A stretch of DNA of 64,000 nt, taken from contig JAQBOZ010000011.1 of the NCBI GenBank assembly GCA_028287785.1, forward strand, positions 62,001 through 126,000. Reading direction: 5' to 3'. This document shows positions 20,719 through 32,301 of the stretch, piece after piece. The translations under genes and the position numbers were made by a program. Position 1 is the stretch's first letter, and each line of letters starts with the position of its first letter. This DNA comes from Chlorobiota bacterium. Its GTDB lineage: Bacteria > Bacteroidota > Ignavibacteria > OLB7. The notes beneath the pieces are model-generated. The model saw nothing but the letters and a program-made list of their open reading frames with translations, did not search any database and was not told the origin of the DNA.

Positions 20719-20969
20719 GGTTGCATGGCAACGCTCCGAAGCTGCCGGAACCGTCCCAGCCGCTGGTGCCTGAAATGTCCGCGAACGTGTTCCTGAAAAT
20801 AATTCCCCTTCGATGCCGATGCGCGGAAGCCCGCGAATACATGCGGCGGGACGTTGCTGAACTGGTAGATTCCGCCGCCGGTGAAGATCACCTCCATCAT
20901 CCGGTGCCCGGCATCGTAACCGATGGCGTGAATCGCGCTGGATCGGACTGTTTCCAATGTCATGATCAT
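20703..20969 (-). CDS. KTSC domain-containing protein
   Basis: SSAIHAIGYDAGHRMMEVIFTGGGIYQFSNVPPHVFAGFRASASKGNYFQEHVRGHF matches the KTSC pattern. Start taken at 20969. Confidence 0.75.
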   Translation of the reverse strand: MIMTLETVRSSAIHAIGYDAGHRMMEVIFTGGGIYQFSNVPPHVFAGFRASASKGNYFQEHVRGHFRHQRLGRFRQLRSVAMQPSGPV

Positions 20970-21352
20970 GCTCCTGGTGAAGTGGTACCAATGTCCCTGG
21001 TTCGTCCCACGGAAAGGGGACATTACGATGACGATCCAGCGGGGGCCGAAATGTGGAATCGACCCCGCGAAACCACTTTCCCGGAAGTAAAAAACCGCGT
21101 TTTCAGGGCATGGTGGCCGATTTTTGATTGATACGATTCGTTGCAACGATCGGCTGCTGGTGGCTCCATCTCCGGCAATGGCCGGCCGTGGCGGGAGGGC
21201 GCCGGGAGGCCCGTCGATCGGTGACAAACCGTTAATATCGGCGGCGGCGGCGGCGGTAAACCTTGGATTACCGAGGCAGTTTGCTATTTTCGAAGAATTA
21301 AATCTTCCTGATTTTACTCATGCCATCTCTGTCCCCGACGGGAACCTTATAG

Positions 21353-22453
21353 ATGATTGCTGTCCCTTCGCACATCGCCTCTCTCAAGCCGTATCAACCG
21401 GGAAAATCGATTGCCGAAGTCGAGCGTGAGCTTGGCATCACCGGCTCGATCAAGCTCGCCTCCAACGAGAACCCGCTCGGCTCATCTCCGATGGCAATTG
21501 AAGCCATCGCGAACTCCCTCCATGACCTCACCTATTATCCCGATGCCGGCTGGTCATTGCGCCACGCCCTGGCCGATCGCTTTGTGATCAAGCCGGAGAA
21601 CGTGATCTGCGGTTCCGGCTCGGAGTCGATCATCTCGACTGCGCTCCATACATTTCTGGAGCCGGGGAATGAGATGATCACCAGCGAGGGGACATTTGTC
21701 GGGTTTCAGGTGCTGGCGCATGCGTCGGGCGTCAAAACACATTTCACGCCGCTGAAGAAGTATGCGTACGATCTGAACGCGATGGCCGCGAAGATCAACG
21801 ACAAGACCAAGATCATCTACATCGCCAACCCGAACAATCCCACCGGGACCGCCGTCACGACCGACGCGCTGGAGCGCTTTATCGCGCGGGTTCCGGATAC
21901 GGTGCTGGTGATCATGGATGAGGCGTATTTCGAGTATGCCGACGGATGGCCGGACTATCCCGACTCGATGCACTACCGCTGGGATAACGTCCTGACCTGC
22001 CGCACCTTCTCCAAGGCTCATGGCCTGGCGGGGATCAGGATCGGCTACGGGATGGCGCACTCCGATATCATCGGCAAGATGCTCAAGGTGAAGTTGCCGT
22101 TCGAGCCGAGCACTCCGGCCGCGGCCGCCGGCCTGGGGGCGATGCGCGACGGGGATTTCCTGCGTCGCACGGTGGAGCTGAACCGCGAGTCGCTCCTCTA
22201 CTTCCATACCGAGCTGGAGCGCCTGAACCTCAACTTCGTCCCATCGCTCGCGAACTACGTGATGATCGATTTCCAGAATGCCGACCGCGTTGAGCGGGTC
22301 TTCAACGGCCTTCTGCAGCGTGGCGTGATCACGCGTCCTCTCCGTGCCTTCGGGCTTCCGCAATGCCTCCGCATCTCGACCGGCACGATGGAGCAGAACC
22401 GTCGCTGCATCGATGCGCTGCAGGGGGTTCTAAGCGCCGAAGTGAGCGCCTGA
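21353..22453 (+). CDS. hisC: Histidinol-phosphate/aromatic aminotransferase
   Basis: IKLASNENPLGSSP, NPNNPTGTAV, DEAYFEYAD, TFSKAHGLAGIRIGYG. Confidence 0.9.
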   Translation: MIAVPSHIASLKPYQPGKSIAEVERELGITGSIKLASNENPLGSSPMAIEAIANSLHDLTYYPDAGWSLRHALADRFVIKPENVICGSGSESIISTALHTFLEPGNEMITSEGTFVGFQVLAHASGVKTHFTPLKKYAYDLNAMAAKINDKTKIIYIANPNNPTGTAVTTDALERFIARVPDTVLVIMDEAYFEYADGWPDYPDSMHYRWDNVLTCRTFSKAHGLAGIRIGYGMAHSDIIGKMLKVKLPFEPSTPAAAAGLGAMRDGDFLRRTVELNRESLLYFHTELERLNLNFVPSLANYVMIDFQNADRVERVFNGLLQRGVITRPLRAFGLPQCLRISTGTMEQNRRCIDALQGVLSAEVSA

Positions 22454-22624
22454 GCGCTCCGATTCCGGCGACCCTCCAGAATATTTGTCCGGTTCAGCTC
22501 CTCACGATTCCGACCATCCCCTTCCGGGTATCCCCCCGTGGAGCAGTGAAAGGGAGATCCGCGCCGATCCTCGGCCGCATGGTGATGCTGGGCCTCTTTC
22601 GATCAGGAATTCCGGGTAACAACT

Positions 22625-23749
<1,125 letters not shown>

Positions 23750-23767
23750 AGATTTTCTCACGCTGCC

Positions 23768-23834
23768 GTCGGGGCGCGTTTCAAACGCGCCCGTTTTGCA
23801 GGGGGATGGGCGCGTTTCAAACGCGTCCCGACGT
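23768..23834. repeat. Nested palindromic REP-like element
   Basis: GGGCGCGTTT-C-AAACGCGCCC plus GGGCGCGTTT-C-AAACGCG-TCCC, enclosed by CGTCGGG...CCCGACG. Confidence 0.65.
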
Positions 23835-23864
23835 GACGAATCGTGCTTTATCTTTCGAGAATAA

Positions 23865-24572
23865 ATGTCGGCATCTCGTCCATTGCTTCTTCTTCACGGC
23901 GCTCTCGGCGCGGCATCGCAGTTCGATGAGCTGCTGCCGCTGCTCCGCGGGCGGTTTGACGTTCACGCGTTGAACTTCGCGGGGCATGGCGGCGGGGAGC
24001 AGACGGAGGAGCCCTTCAGCATCGCGGGTTTTTCGGCCGGGCTGGAGCGATGGCTGGACGATCGGGAAATGGATGGGGCCGATATCTTCGGCTACAGCAT
24101 GGGTGGATATGTTGCGCTCCACCTTGCCAGGCGATCGCCCCGGCACGTGGGGCGGATCTTTACCCTTGCGACAAAATTTGCATGGGATGAGGCGACCTCG
24201 GCGAAGGAGGCGGGGATGCTGAACCCGGTTGCAATAGAAGAGAAGGTGCCGCGTTATGCGGGGCAGCTTCAAGAGCGGCACGCGCCGCACGATTGGAAAA
24301 CTGTGCTTTCGAAGACAGCGGAAATGATGCTCGCACTCGGGAGGGAGCCCGAGCTGCCGATCGAGGATCTGGCGGGGGTGGAGCATCGGGTGATGATCGG
24401 TGTGGGGGACAGCGATCGGATGGTGAGCATCGAGGAGAGCGTCGCCGCATACCGGCGTCTGCCGAACGGACGGTTCATTGTGATGCCGGGGACACCGCAT
24501 CCTCTGGAGAAGGTCTCCTCCGGCAGGCTGGTGGGCGAGATCGATGGTTTCTTTCTGCCGAATGAATCGTGA
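23865..24572 (+). CDS. Alpha/beta hydrolase (MenH-like)
   Basis: LLLLHGALGAASQFDELLPLL, FGYSMGGYVALHLA, PGTPHPLE. Confidence 0.8.
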   Translation: MSASRPLLLLHGALGAASQFDELLPLLRGRFDVHALNFAGHGGGEQTEEPFSIAGFSAGLERWLDDREMDGADIFGYSMGGYVALHLARRSPRHVGRIFTLATKFAWDEATSAKEAGMLNPVAIEEKVPRYAGQLQERHAPHDWKTVLSKTAEMMLALGREPELPIEDLAGVEHRVMIGVGDSDRMVSIEESVAAYRRLPNGRFIVMPGTPHPLEKVSSGRLVGEIDGFFLPNES

Positions 24573-24602
24573 CAGCATAATCAACAACAATCATTAATCG
24601 AA

Positions 24603-26174
24603 ATGGCATCAGAGAAAAAGGGGACAGCGCGCAGCAATGCGACGAAGGCCTCCACCAACGGCAATGGTAAGGCTACCGTCAGCAGGACCTCCAAGCACCA
24701 GGCGGTGACAACCGGTGATCCTCCCACGCCGGTAAAGGGGGTCAACAAGCTCACGAACATGATCTCGCCGGAGCCGTCGTTCTATCAGACCGTGGAGCAC
24801 AATTTCGAGAAGGCCGCCGTTGCCGTCGATTATCCGCGCGGCATCCTTGATCAGATCAAGGTGTGCAACTCGGTCTACATGGTCCGTTTCCCGGTCCGTA
24901 TCAAGAACGATATCCACGTCTTCACCGGCTGGCGCGTGCAGCACTCGCACCACCGTCTCCCGACCAAGGGGGGCATCCGCTATGCCGAGCATGTGACGCA
25001 GGATGAGGTGATGGCGCTGGCCGCGCTGATGACCTACAAGTGCGCCATCGTTGATGTTCCGTTCGGCGGCGCCAAGGGGGGAATCCAGTTCGATCCGAAG
25101 CAGTATACCGAGGAGGAGATCGAGCGGATCACCCGTCGGTACACGATGGAGTTGATCAAGCGGAACTGCATCGGACCCGCCGTTGACGTTCCGGCGCCCG
25201 ACTATCAGACCGGCCCGCGCGAGATGGCATGGATCGCCGACACCTATCAGTCGGTGACATCCAACCAGATCGACGCGCTTGCATGCGTCACCGGCAAGCC
25301 CCTCTCGCAGGGTGGAATCGATGGCCGTACCCAGGCCACCGGACGCGGCATCTACTTCGGCATCCGCGAGGCTCTTTCAAGCACCGAGAACGCCGGCATC
25401 TTCGGCCTGGCGCCGGGCCTGGAAGGGAAGCGCATCATCGTGCAGGGCCTTGGCAACGTGGGCTACTGGGCGGCGAAGAACCTTCAGGAAGGGGGCGCCG
25501 TCATCACCGGCATCGCCGAGTACGAGGGGGGCATCTTCGACAAGAACGGCCTCGATGTCGATGAGGTCTTCCGTCATCGGAAGGAGACCGGCTCCATCCT
25601 CGGCTTCAAGAGCGCCAGGGATTACAAGAAGGGGAACGCGCTTCTCGAACTGGACTGCGACATCCTTGTCCCGGCCGCGCTCGAGAATCAGATCAACGTG
25701 GGAAATGCCGAGAAGATCAAGGCCAGGATGGTTGCCGAGGGGGCCAATGGACCGGTGACCGCCGGGGCCGAGGATATCCTCCTGCAGCGCGGCATCCACA
25801 TCATCCCTGATGCGTACCTGAACGCCGGCGGCGTGACGGTCAGCTACTTCGAGTGGCTGAAGAACCTCTCGCACGTCCGCTTCGGACGCCTCGGCAAGCG
25901 TGCCGACGAGAGCTCGTACACGCGCATCGTCTCAATGGTGGAGCGGGCCACCGGCACCGCGCTGACGCAGGCGGAGCGCTCGGTGCTGGTTCATGGCGCC
26001 GATGAGGCTGATTACGTGGATTCCGGCCTTGAGGAGACGATGATCAACGCGTTCTACCAGCTCAAGCTGGCCTACGACACCAACAAGAAGGTGAACGATC
26101 TCCGCACCGCCGCGTTTGTGGTGGCGATCGACAAGATCGCGAAGTCGTACATGGAGCTGGGCATCTTCCCGTAA
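24603..26174 (+). CDS. gdhA: Glu/Leu/Phe/Val dehydrogenase (glutamate dehydrogenase)
   Basis: GGIRYAEHVTQDEVMALAALMTYKCAIVDVPFGGAKGG; GLGNVGYWAAKNL; EGANGPVTAGAEDIL. Confidence 0.92.
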   Translation: MASEKKGTARSNATKASTNGNGKATVSRTSKHQAVTTGDPPTPVKGVNKLTNMISPEPSFYQTVEHNFEKAAVAVDYPRGILDQIKVCNSVYMVRFPVRIKNDIHVFTGWRVQHSHHRLPTKGGIRYAEHVTQDEVMALAALMTYKCAIVDVPFGGAKGGIQFDPKQYTEEEIERITRRYTMELIKRNCIGPAVDVPAPDYQTGPREMAWIADTYQSVTSNQIDALACVTGKPLSQGGIDGRTQATGRGIYFGIREALSSTENAGIFGLAPGLEGKRIIVQGLGNVGYWAAKNLQEGGAVITGIAEYEGGIFDKNGLDVDEVFRHRKETGSILGFKSARDYKKGNALLELDCDILVPAALENQINVGNAEKIKARMVAEGANGPVTAGAEDILLQRGIHIIPDAYLNAGGVTVSYFEWLKNLSHVRFGRLGKRADESSYTRIVSMVERATGTALTQAERSVLVHGADEADYVDSGLEETMINAFYQLKLAYDTNKKVNDLRTAAFVVAIDKIAKSYMELGIFP

Positions 26175-26204
26175 TTCGGGATGCTCCAGGAAGTGTCTAT
26201 CGGG

Positions 26205-26234
26205 AAGGCCCCGGCGTTCATGCGCCGGGGCCTT
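26205..26234. terminator. Hairpin terminator
   Basis: AAGGCCCCGGCG-TTCATG-CGCCGGGGCCTT, 12-bp arms just after the gdhA stop. Confidence 0.7.
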
Positions 26235-26274
26235 CGCCGTTAAGGTGAGATAGGTTGCGGGATGATGTGTTTGT

Positions 26275-27210
26275 ATGGCATCGAAGCACATTATCAACCG
26301 ACTAACCGCCATGACCAGATTATCTCTCCTCACTGCATTTCTTCTCTCTCTGGCCTGCATCGCCGCCGGCGCGCAGGAGATTGATTCATCGTTGCAGTAT
26401 CGCCCGATGGCGATCGGCGACAAGTGGTATTACCAGCGGGTTCACCACGCCCCGCGCTCCGATACGAGTTACGCAACCGTAGAGATCACCGGCGACACGC
26501 TCATGCCGAACGGGCAGAGGTATTTCATCGTTGAACAGCACGGGCGCATCCTGGCCGCTAGCCCCGACAATCGACGGTACTTCCGGCGGATCGATTCGGC
26601 ATCCGGCGTGGTGTACGACTACAACAGCAGGGATATGCTGGTGGACAGTCTCCGGTGCTGGGATAATGACCTCTTCTCCAGCCCGCATCCCCACTTCTGT
26701 GGAATGCATGATTATAACACCAGCCCGCCAAGACGGTGGTTCTACGGTGACCCGGATGGCAGCCCCAGCGCCAGCTTTCCCTATATCGCCACCCGGGGGG
26801 AGGCGTTCCTTTACGGCCTGGGGCTAATCTATGCGTTAGAGGACGACCCCCTTCACGAGGAGGAGTGGGTGACGAGCCTGACGCATGCCCGTATCAATGG
26901 CAGGGAGATCACGGAGCTTGCGGTCGATGAACCCACGGCGGCATCGGCCGGCCTTCAGGTAATGGCAAATGTTCCCGAGCCGTTTACCACCGGCACCGAT
27001 ATCCGTTTCCTGCTCGGCACACGCTCCCATGCCACCGCGATGCTCGTGGATCTCACCGGAAGAACCATCGCAACGCTCGCCGACGGCGTGATGGACGCCG
27101 GAGAACATCACGTATGGTTGAACGGCGCCGGGCTTGCCGGCGGAAGCTACCTCTGCGTGCTTCGCTCGGGTGGGCGGCAGGTTTCGCGGGTGATTCATCT
27201 CCGCCGGTAA
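26275..27210 (+). CDS. Secreted protein with T9SS type A-like C-terminal sorting domain
   Basis: Signal peptide; C-terminus FLLGTRSHATAMLVDLTGRTIATLADGVMDAGEHHVWLNGAGLAGGSYLCVLRSGGRQVSRVIHLRR. True start may be the second Met at 26311. Confidence 0.75.
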   Translation: MASKHIINRLTAMTRLSLLTAFLLSLACIAAGAQEIDSSLQYRPMAIGDKWYYQRVHHAPRSDTSYATVEITGDTLMPNGQRYFIVEQHGRILAASPDNRRYFRRIDSASGVVYDYNSRDMLVDSLRCWDNDLFSSPHPHFCGMHDYNTSPPRRWFYGDPDGSPSASFPYIATRGEAFLYGLGLIYALEDDPLHEEEWVTSLTHARINGREITELAVDEPTAASAGLQVMANVPEPFTTGTDIRFLLGTRSHATAMLVDLTGRTIATLADGVMDAGEHHVWLNGAGLAGGSYLCVLRSGGRQVSRVIHLRR

Positions 27211-27948
27211 GGGCGCCGGAATTCAGGTCGTTCGGGGGCCGCTGGAGTCGAATTCACGGCCCTCAGCTTTTTTTGCCATATGTTTTTGGTACAAGCATCT
27301 GATTCATCATCACGCATATTATCGATCCTTCACAAATCCAGCCATATCGTGAAAAATCGATTAACACGATCCAAAAAATCGCGTTAATTCCCCAATTATC
27401 ATCATCATCTCCGGAATATCCGCCGGTCATCAAGGGTACACAAAGATGTACTCCTTTTCGGTCCTGTTAATGCCGTAGTTTTGCACCTGTTCAATGAGCC
27501 CGCACGCGGTCCATAATGCCGGGCTCATCGTTCGCCTGGTTCCGTTGCCGTGGTAATCGCGGTTACGTTTCCGGGGCGCGTATCTGCCGGCGTCATCTGC
27601 CTGGCAGCCGCATGGGCGCCGGAAAAGCTGGTGTTGCCGGTCGCGTTGTCCACCTTCTCCCCCTCGATTCACCCTGCTTGGAATCCATCCGTGCCGGTTT
27701 GGCCGCGGATGAAATCGCGCGCGCTTTTTTTTGACGGGATATCGTGGGCGGTTTCGAGAAAAATCGCTCATGTGTCGTTTCGATAAACATGTTTCGAATA
27801 TTTCAGAAATAGATAAAGGAATTTCAACGGCATTGTTCCGATTATCGCGCCGGCAGTTGAAACGTCCGAAATTATTCGTGGCTTTTTGCTGATGATCGGA
27901 TAATGCCACGGACACTACAGGTATTCAACATAACAAGCGGAGGGTGAC

Positions 27949-29937
27949 ATGAATGCGAATAACAGACGCGTTACGTCGTTCCTTTTCTCCCTGCTGGGAG
28001 CGGTCTGCGTGCTTCTCGCGGCGGGAGGCGGGACAGCCCGTGCCCAGACATTTCAGTATGTCTTTGGCGGGCCTCAGGCCGAGGCGGGAAGAGGAGGGGT
28101 GCGCCCCGTGAAGGAGGGGGGCTATGTGGCGGCGGGAGAATCGTTCAGCCAGAATCAGAACGCCGATATCTATGTGGTCCGCACCGATAACACCGGTGCG
28201 CTGGCGTGGTCCTTTACCTACGATATCGGCGGCAACGATTCCGCCACCGATATCGAGGAGCTTGTCGACAATACCACCACCATCGGCTTCGTGGTCTGCG
28301 GCGTCACCCAGAACACCAGGGCAAACCCGATGTGCACCATCCCGAGCCGGGATATCTTCATCATGCGGATCGATCGCTGTGGCAATGTGATGTGGGTGAA
28401 GACCTATGGAGATTCGTTGAGGGATGAGATTGCGTGGGATGTGCTGGTGACCGCGACCGGCGATCCGATGAAGGGGACGGCTCCGGGGGATTTCGTGGTG
28501 GCCGGTTCAACAACGAAGGTCAGGATTGTCGGCACGGGGCCGCGCGACGCCTATCTGCTCCGCGTGGACGGGCTGAACGGGAATATCCGGTGGGACAGGA
28601 CCTACGACGCCGATTCGATCGGCCGGGATGATTACTTCTATTCGCTCGATGAAGCGCTGATCACCGCGCCCCCGGACTCCACCACGACGCATGATATCGT
28701 GGCTGTCGGCGGAACAAACGCGTTCGGGCCGGGAGATGTCGGCGGGCTGATGGTGCGGGTGAACGGCAACACTGGGCTTATCGGTGCCGCGCCGGAGAAT
28801 ATCGCCATCTACGACGCCCCCGGAAATGACGATGAGGATTTCCGGTCGGTGCAGGAGCTTCGGTATCGCACGTTCGCCGGGGATTTCATCATGACCGGGC
28901 GGACCAGAAGCGCGGGCGCGGGTGACTGGGACATCTGGGTGGTGCGGACCTTCCCCGATCCGATGAATGTCGCCGTGGAGCGGGCATTTGGCGATGTGGA
29001 TGACAACGACGAGGAGGGATACTGCGTCCGCGAGGTCCGGCAGCCGGCGCCGTACATGGTGGACAGCAACCTGATCGTCACCGGCTACGCCACCCCCGAT
29101 CCGCCCCCCTTCATGGGGCACGGCGGTCGCGGGTTGAAGGATGTCTTCCTTCAGGAGATCGAGCCCCTGAACCTGAATCTGGTGGGGGAGATGCATGTCT
29201 ACGGCGACTCCGGCGTGGACTGGGGATGGTCGGTTTCGACGGTGCCGGATGATCGCCCCAGGTCCACGGTGGGATATGTGGTGGCGGGGTTCACGCAGAG
29301 CAAACAGATCATCGGCAACGCCGCCGATCCGCAGCAGCTCTATCTGATCAAGACCGATCAGGCGAAGGTCAGCGGCTGCTACGAGGACAGCATCCCGATC
29401 GCGCATGTCGAGACCCCGTGGCTGCCGGAGAAGCCGAAGGTGGCCTATGGAACCATCCGCAAGGTCTGCACGCCGCCCATCACGCAGGTCTGCCAGCGGT
29501 GGCAGCGTCGCGTCTGCTACAACGCGCTGGGCCTGCTCCAGCGGAAGATTCCTCCATGCCCGAACTGCATGGTCGATTCGATCCCGAGGGATACCATGCC
29601 GCGCGATACGATCATCATGCCGCATGATACCGTGCATCCGGGGCTTGGCAAGCTGGGGCTTGGGCCGGTTCCCGGCGGCGCGGTGCTCTCCTATCCGAAC
29701 CCGGTGCGGAGCGGCAGCATTCTGAACATCGAGTACACGCTTGAGGCGGCGGGGCGCGCCAGCGTATCGGTATACGATATTACCGGCGCCGTCCTCTATC
29801 GCCATCTCTCCGATTCCCCCGCCGGGTCGAGCAGGTTCAACCTGGAAACCGACGGATGGCCCACGGGCGTATACCTGATCCAGGTGAATGCCGGTGAGCG
29901 AAGCGAGACGCGGCGGATAGTGGTGGGAGCGCCGTAG
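27949..29937 (+). CDS. Large secreted protein with T9SS type A-like sorting domain
   Basis: Signal peptide; repeated blades with GGxxxD-type motifs; C-terminus SYPNPVRSGSILNIEYTLEAAGRASVSVYDITGAVLYR...GVYLIQVNAGERSETRRIVV. Confidence 0.85.
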   Translation: MNANNRRVTSFLFSLLGAVCVLLAAGGGTARAQTFQYVFGGPQAEAGRGGVRPVKEGGYVAAGESFSQNQNADIYVVRTDNTGALAWSFTYDIGGNDSATDIEELVDNTTTIGFVVCGVTQNTRANPMCTIPSRDIFIMRIDRCGNVMWVKTYGDSLRDEIAWDVLVTATGDPMKGTAPGDFVVAGSTTKVRIVGTGPRDAYLLRVDGLNGNIRWDRTYDADSIGRDDYFYSLDEALITAPPDSTTTHDIVAVGGTNAFGPGDVGGLMVRVNGNTGLIGAAPENIAIYDAPGNDDEDFRSVQELRYRTFAGDFIMTGRTRSAGAGDWDIWVVRTFPDPMNVAVERAFGDVDDNDEEGYCVREVRQPAPYMVDSNLIVTGYATPDPPPFMGHGGRGLKDVFLQEIEPLNLNLVGEMHVYGDSGVDWGWSVSTVPDDRPRSTVGYVVAGFTQSKQIIGNAADPQQLYLIKTDQAKVSGCYEDSIPIAHVETPWLPEKPKVAYGTIRKVCTPPITQVCQRWQRRVCYNALGLLQRKIPPCPNCMVDSIPRDTMPRDTIIMPHDTVHPGLGKLGLGPVPGGAVLSYPNPVRSGSILNIEYTLEAAGRASVSVYDITGAVLYRHLSDSPAGSSRFNLETDGWPTGVYLIQVNAGERSETRRIVVGAP

Positions 29938-29962
29938 CGGTATCGTGAAATATCGATAAGGC

Positions 29963-29995
29963 AACGCCTCCGGTGGATGATCCGCCGGAGGCGTT
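29963..29995. terminator. Bidirectional hairpin terminator between convergent genes
   Basis: AACGCCTCCGG ... CCGGAGGCGTT, 11-bp arms. Confidence 0.65.
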
Positions 29996-30030
29996 CTGGT
30001 ATGATTCAGCCTCGAAGAGACGCGATCCCA

Positions 30031-31542
30031 TCACTTCCTTTTCTTCCGCTCCTCGGCAGGCGAAGTCGCAAATGCGTTCAGGAGATTTCCCGCGTTCCGG
30101 TCGCGCGCGGTGAGCGGCGCCAGCCCCCAGCGTTTCTCGATAAAGGCGAGGATGGAGACGGTTTCGTAGTGGGTGGTATCCACGTAGCCGAGCCGCGCGA
30201 ACGGGGAGATGATGATCATCGGTATTCTGGTTGCCGGCCCGTATTCGTCCACCGGCTGCGGCGGCACATGGTCCCATCGCCCGCCGAACTCGTCGAACGT
30301 GATGATGATCGCGCAGTCGGCCCAGATGGCGGGATGGCTCTGGATGTCGCGCACCAGCGTTGCCACGGCAGAATCGCCGGTCCTGATATCGGCATCGTCG
30401 GGGTGCTGGTCGTTCAGGTTGGTGAGCTTGATGAAGGAGACGGCGGGGAGCGTGTTGCGATCGAGATCGGAATGGAACGATGCGTCCAGATCGGCCAGAT
30501 GCCTCAGCCGGTTGGCCGCCCCCTCCCTTGTGGATGGGTTGAAGTTCTGATAGTAGTTGAACGGCTGATGGTGGACCTGAAACGCGCCTTCCACATCGCC
30601 CGGCGTCTTCATCGCCTCATTCCACCCCTGCGCGTACCACTTCCACGAGACGTTCGCCGCGCTCATCCTGTCGCCGATGGTGGTGTCGGTGAGCGGCGGG
30701 ATCATCAGGCCGTGCTTTGGGTTGCTGTCGGTTGGCGGGAACGGGGGGAAGACCGTGTTGATGGCGTAGCGATAGCCCGGACGATCCCTGGCCGGTGTGG
30801 CGGAGAGCTTGTTGTCCCATTTCCCCGGCAGGGGGTTGGCGGGGTCGGAGATGTAGTTGCCCGCGTTCTTTATCGTCTCCGGGCAGACCGGCATCCGTGC
30901 CGAGACAAGCCACTGGTGGTTGATGAAGGAGCCGCCGTAGACCGACTGAAAGCAGCGATCGCACATGGTGTATTTCTGCGCCAGCTTCCCCACCTGAAGG
31001 TTGGATGCGTCCACCGCGCCGAATGTCAGGGCGTTCATGTTTTCCCGGCCGTTGGGAATCGCGGTGGAGCTGTCGCTCCAGTAGAGAAAGCGATCGTTCC
31101 GCCCCGCGTCGATCTGCTTCGGGTGATGATAGAATCGGTGGGTGATATCGCGCGTGTGCGATCGGTTGGTGTAGGGGTTTGCGCCGCTGTTGAAGCTGTC
31201 GAGCGAGTAGAAGATCACCGGCATTGTTCCCTTCCACGCCGAGCCGGTGAAGGGGCGTCCCTCGTTGTCGCACGGGATGTTCATCGAATCGATCGGCCTT
31301 CCCGAGCCATCGAACTGCGGGATGCGCGTGCCGAACGGCGTCCTGTCGGTGCCGGGGAACTGGCTGTACAGCCCGTCGAAGCTCCAGTTCTCCTGATAGA
31401 TCACGATGACATGTTTGATCCTGCCGATATCGAAGCCCCCGCTCCGGGGCGGCGGATGCGCGCCGGGCGTGCCGCCGCTGGCGCTGTTGCAGTGCTCGAA
31501 CAGAAGCGTGCAGAGCATGATGATGACGACGGCGCGAAACAT
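30031..31542 (-). CDS. Phosphoesterase/phospholipase C family protein
   Basis: IKHVIVIYQENWSFDGLYSQFPGTD N-terminal motif; ITFDEFGGRWDHVPPQPVDEYGPATRIPMIIISPFAR. Confidence 0.8.
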   Translation of the reverse strand: MFRAVVIIMLCTLLFEHCNSASGGTPGAHPPPRSGGFDIGRIKHVIVIYQENWSFDGLYSQFPGTDRTPFGTRIPQFDGSGRPIDSMNIPCDNEGRPFTGSAWKGTMPVIFYSLDSFNSGANPYTNRSHTRDITHRFYHHPKQIDAGRNDRFLYWSDSSTAIPNGRENMNALTFGAVDASNLQVGKLAQKYTMCDRCFQSVYGGSFINHQWLVSARMPVCPETIKNAGNYISDPANPLPGKWDNKLSATPARDRPGYRYAINTVFPPFPPTDSNPKHGLMIPPLTDTTIGDRMSAANVSWKWYAQGWNEAMKTPGDVEGAFQVHHQPFNYYQNFNPSTREGAANRLRHLADLDASFHSDLDRNTLPAVSFIKLTNLNDQHPDDADIRTGDSAVATLVRDIQSHPAIWADCAIIITFDEFGGRWDHVPPQPVDEYGPATRIPMIIISPFARLGYVDTTHYETVSILAFIEKRWGLAPLTARDRNAGNLLNAFATSPAEERKKRK

Positions 31543-31671
31543 TGCGACTCCGGTTAGAGTGAATCGGTGCGCGTATCGATGGGGGAGATTATCGGGGGAG
31601 AGGGGGAATATCGAAGGCGCTCCCCGGAGTCGGAGAACGCCTTCACATGATTGCGACGGGCCGGCTTCCGG

Positions 31672-32295
31672 CTACGATTCCGCGGTTATCTCCCGGTGCG
31701 GCATCGTATCATCCCTCAGCTCACCATCGATCGGCGACGGGGTGGAGCCGGACTGGAGGACATGCTTCTTCGAAGGGTAGAAGATCAGCAGCAGCACCAC
31801 GCCGATCGAAACCGCGGCATCCGCGATATTGAAGACATAGAAGCGCCGCAGCTCATTGCCGAAGAGCTTGATATCGGGGATATCGATATCCACGAAATCA
31901 ACCACCTTGCCGTAGAACAGAGGGGCGTAATCGAAGATGACGCCGTAGAAGGCGCGGTCGACCAGGTTGCCGACCGCGCCGCCGAGAATCAGCGCCAGCG
32001 CGATCCGCAGGCCGCTCATCCCATCGCTCTCCGTCCGTTTCAGAAGATAGACCAGAAAGACCGCCGCGGCGATCGAGAAGATGCTCAGGATCACCGGCAT
32101 CCCGAAGTTCAGGCCGAACGCCATGCCGGGGTTCTCGACGTACGTCAGCCGGAAGAAATCGCCGAAGACTTCCTTGCTTTCGTACATCTGCATCCCGGCA
32201 TGATGAATGCCGAAGAGATCGAAGCCTCTGATTGCCAGCTTTGCAGCCTGGTCGATCAGGACGATCAGAGCGGAGAGGGAGAGGAGTTTTCGCAT
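31672..32295 (-). CDS. lspA: Lipoprotein signal peptidase
   Basis: IVLIDQAAKLAI, YVENPGMAFG, LILGGAVGNLVDRAFYGVIFDYA, FNIADAAVSIGVVLL. Confidence 0.92.
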   Translation of the reverse strand: MRKLLSLSALIVLIDQAAKLAIRGFDLFGIHHAGMQMYESKEVFGDFFRLTYVENPGMAFGLNFGMPVILSIFSIAAAVFLVYLLKRTESDGMSGLRIALALILGGAVGNLVDRAFYGVIFDYAPLFYGKVVDFVDIDIPDIKLFGNELRRFYVFNIADAAVSIGVVLLLIFYPSKKHVLQSGSTPSPIDGELRDDTMPHREITAES

Positions 32296-32301
32296 TGTCT
32301 G

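Noticed and set aside
28507-29964. 485-aa - ORF
   Set aside because: Antisense to the T9SS-type secreted protein.
29977-31557. 526-aa + ORF
   Set aside because: Antisense to the phosphoesterase gene.
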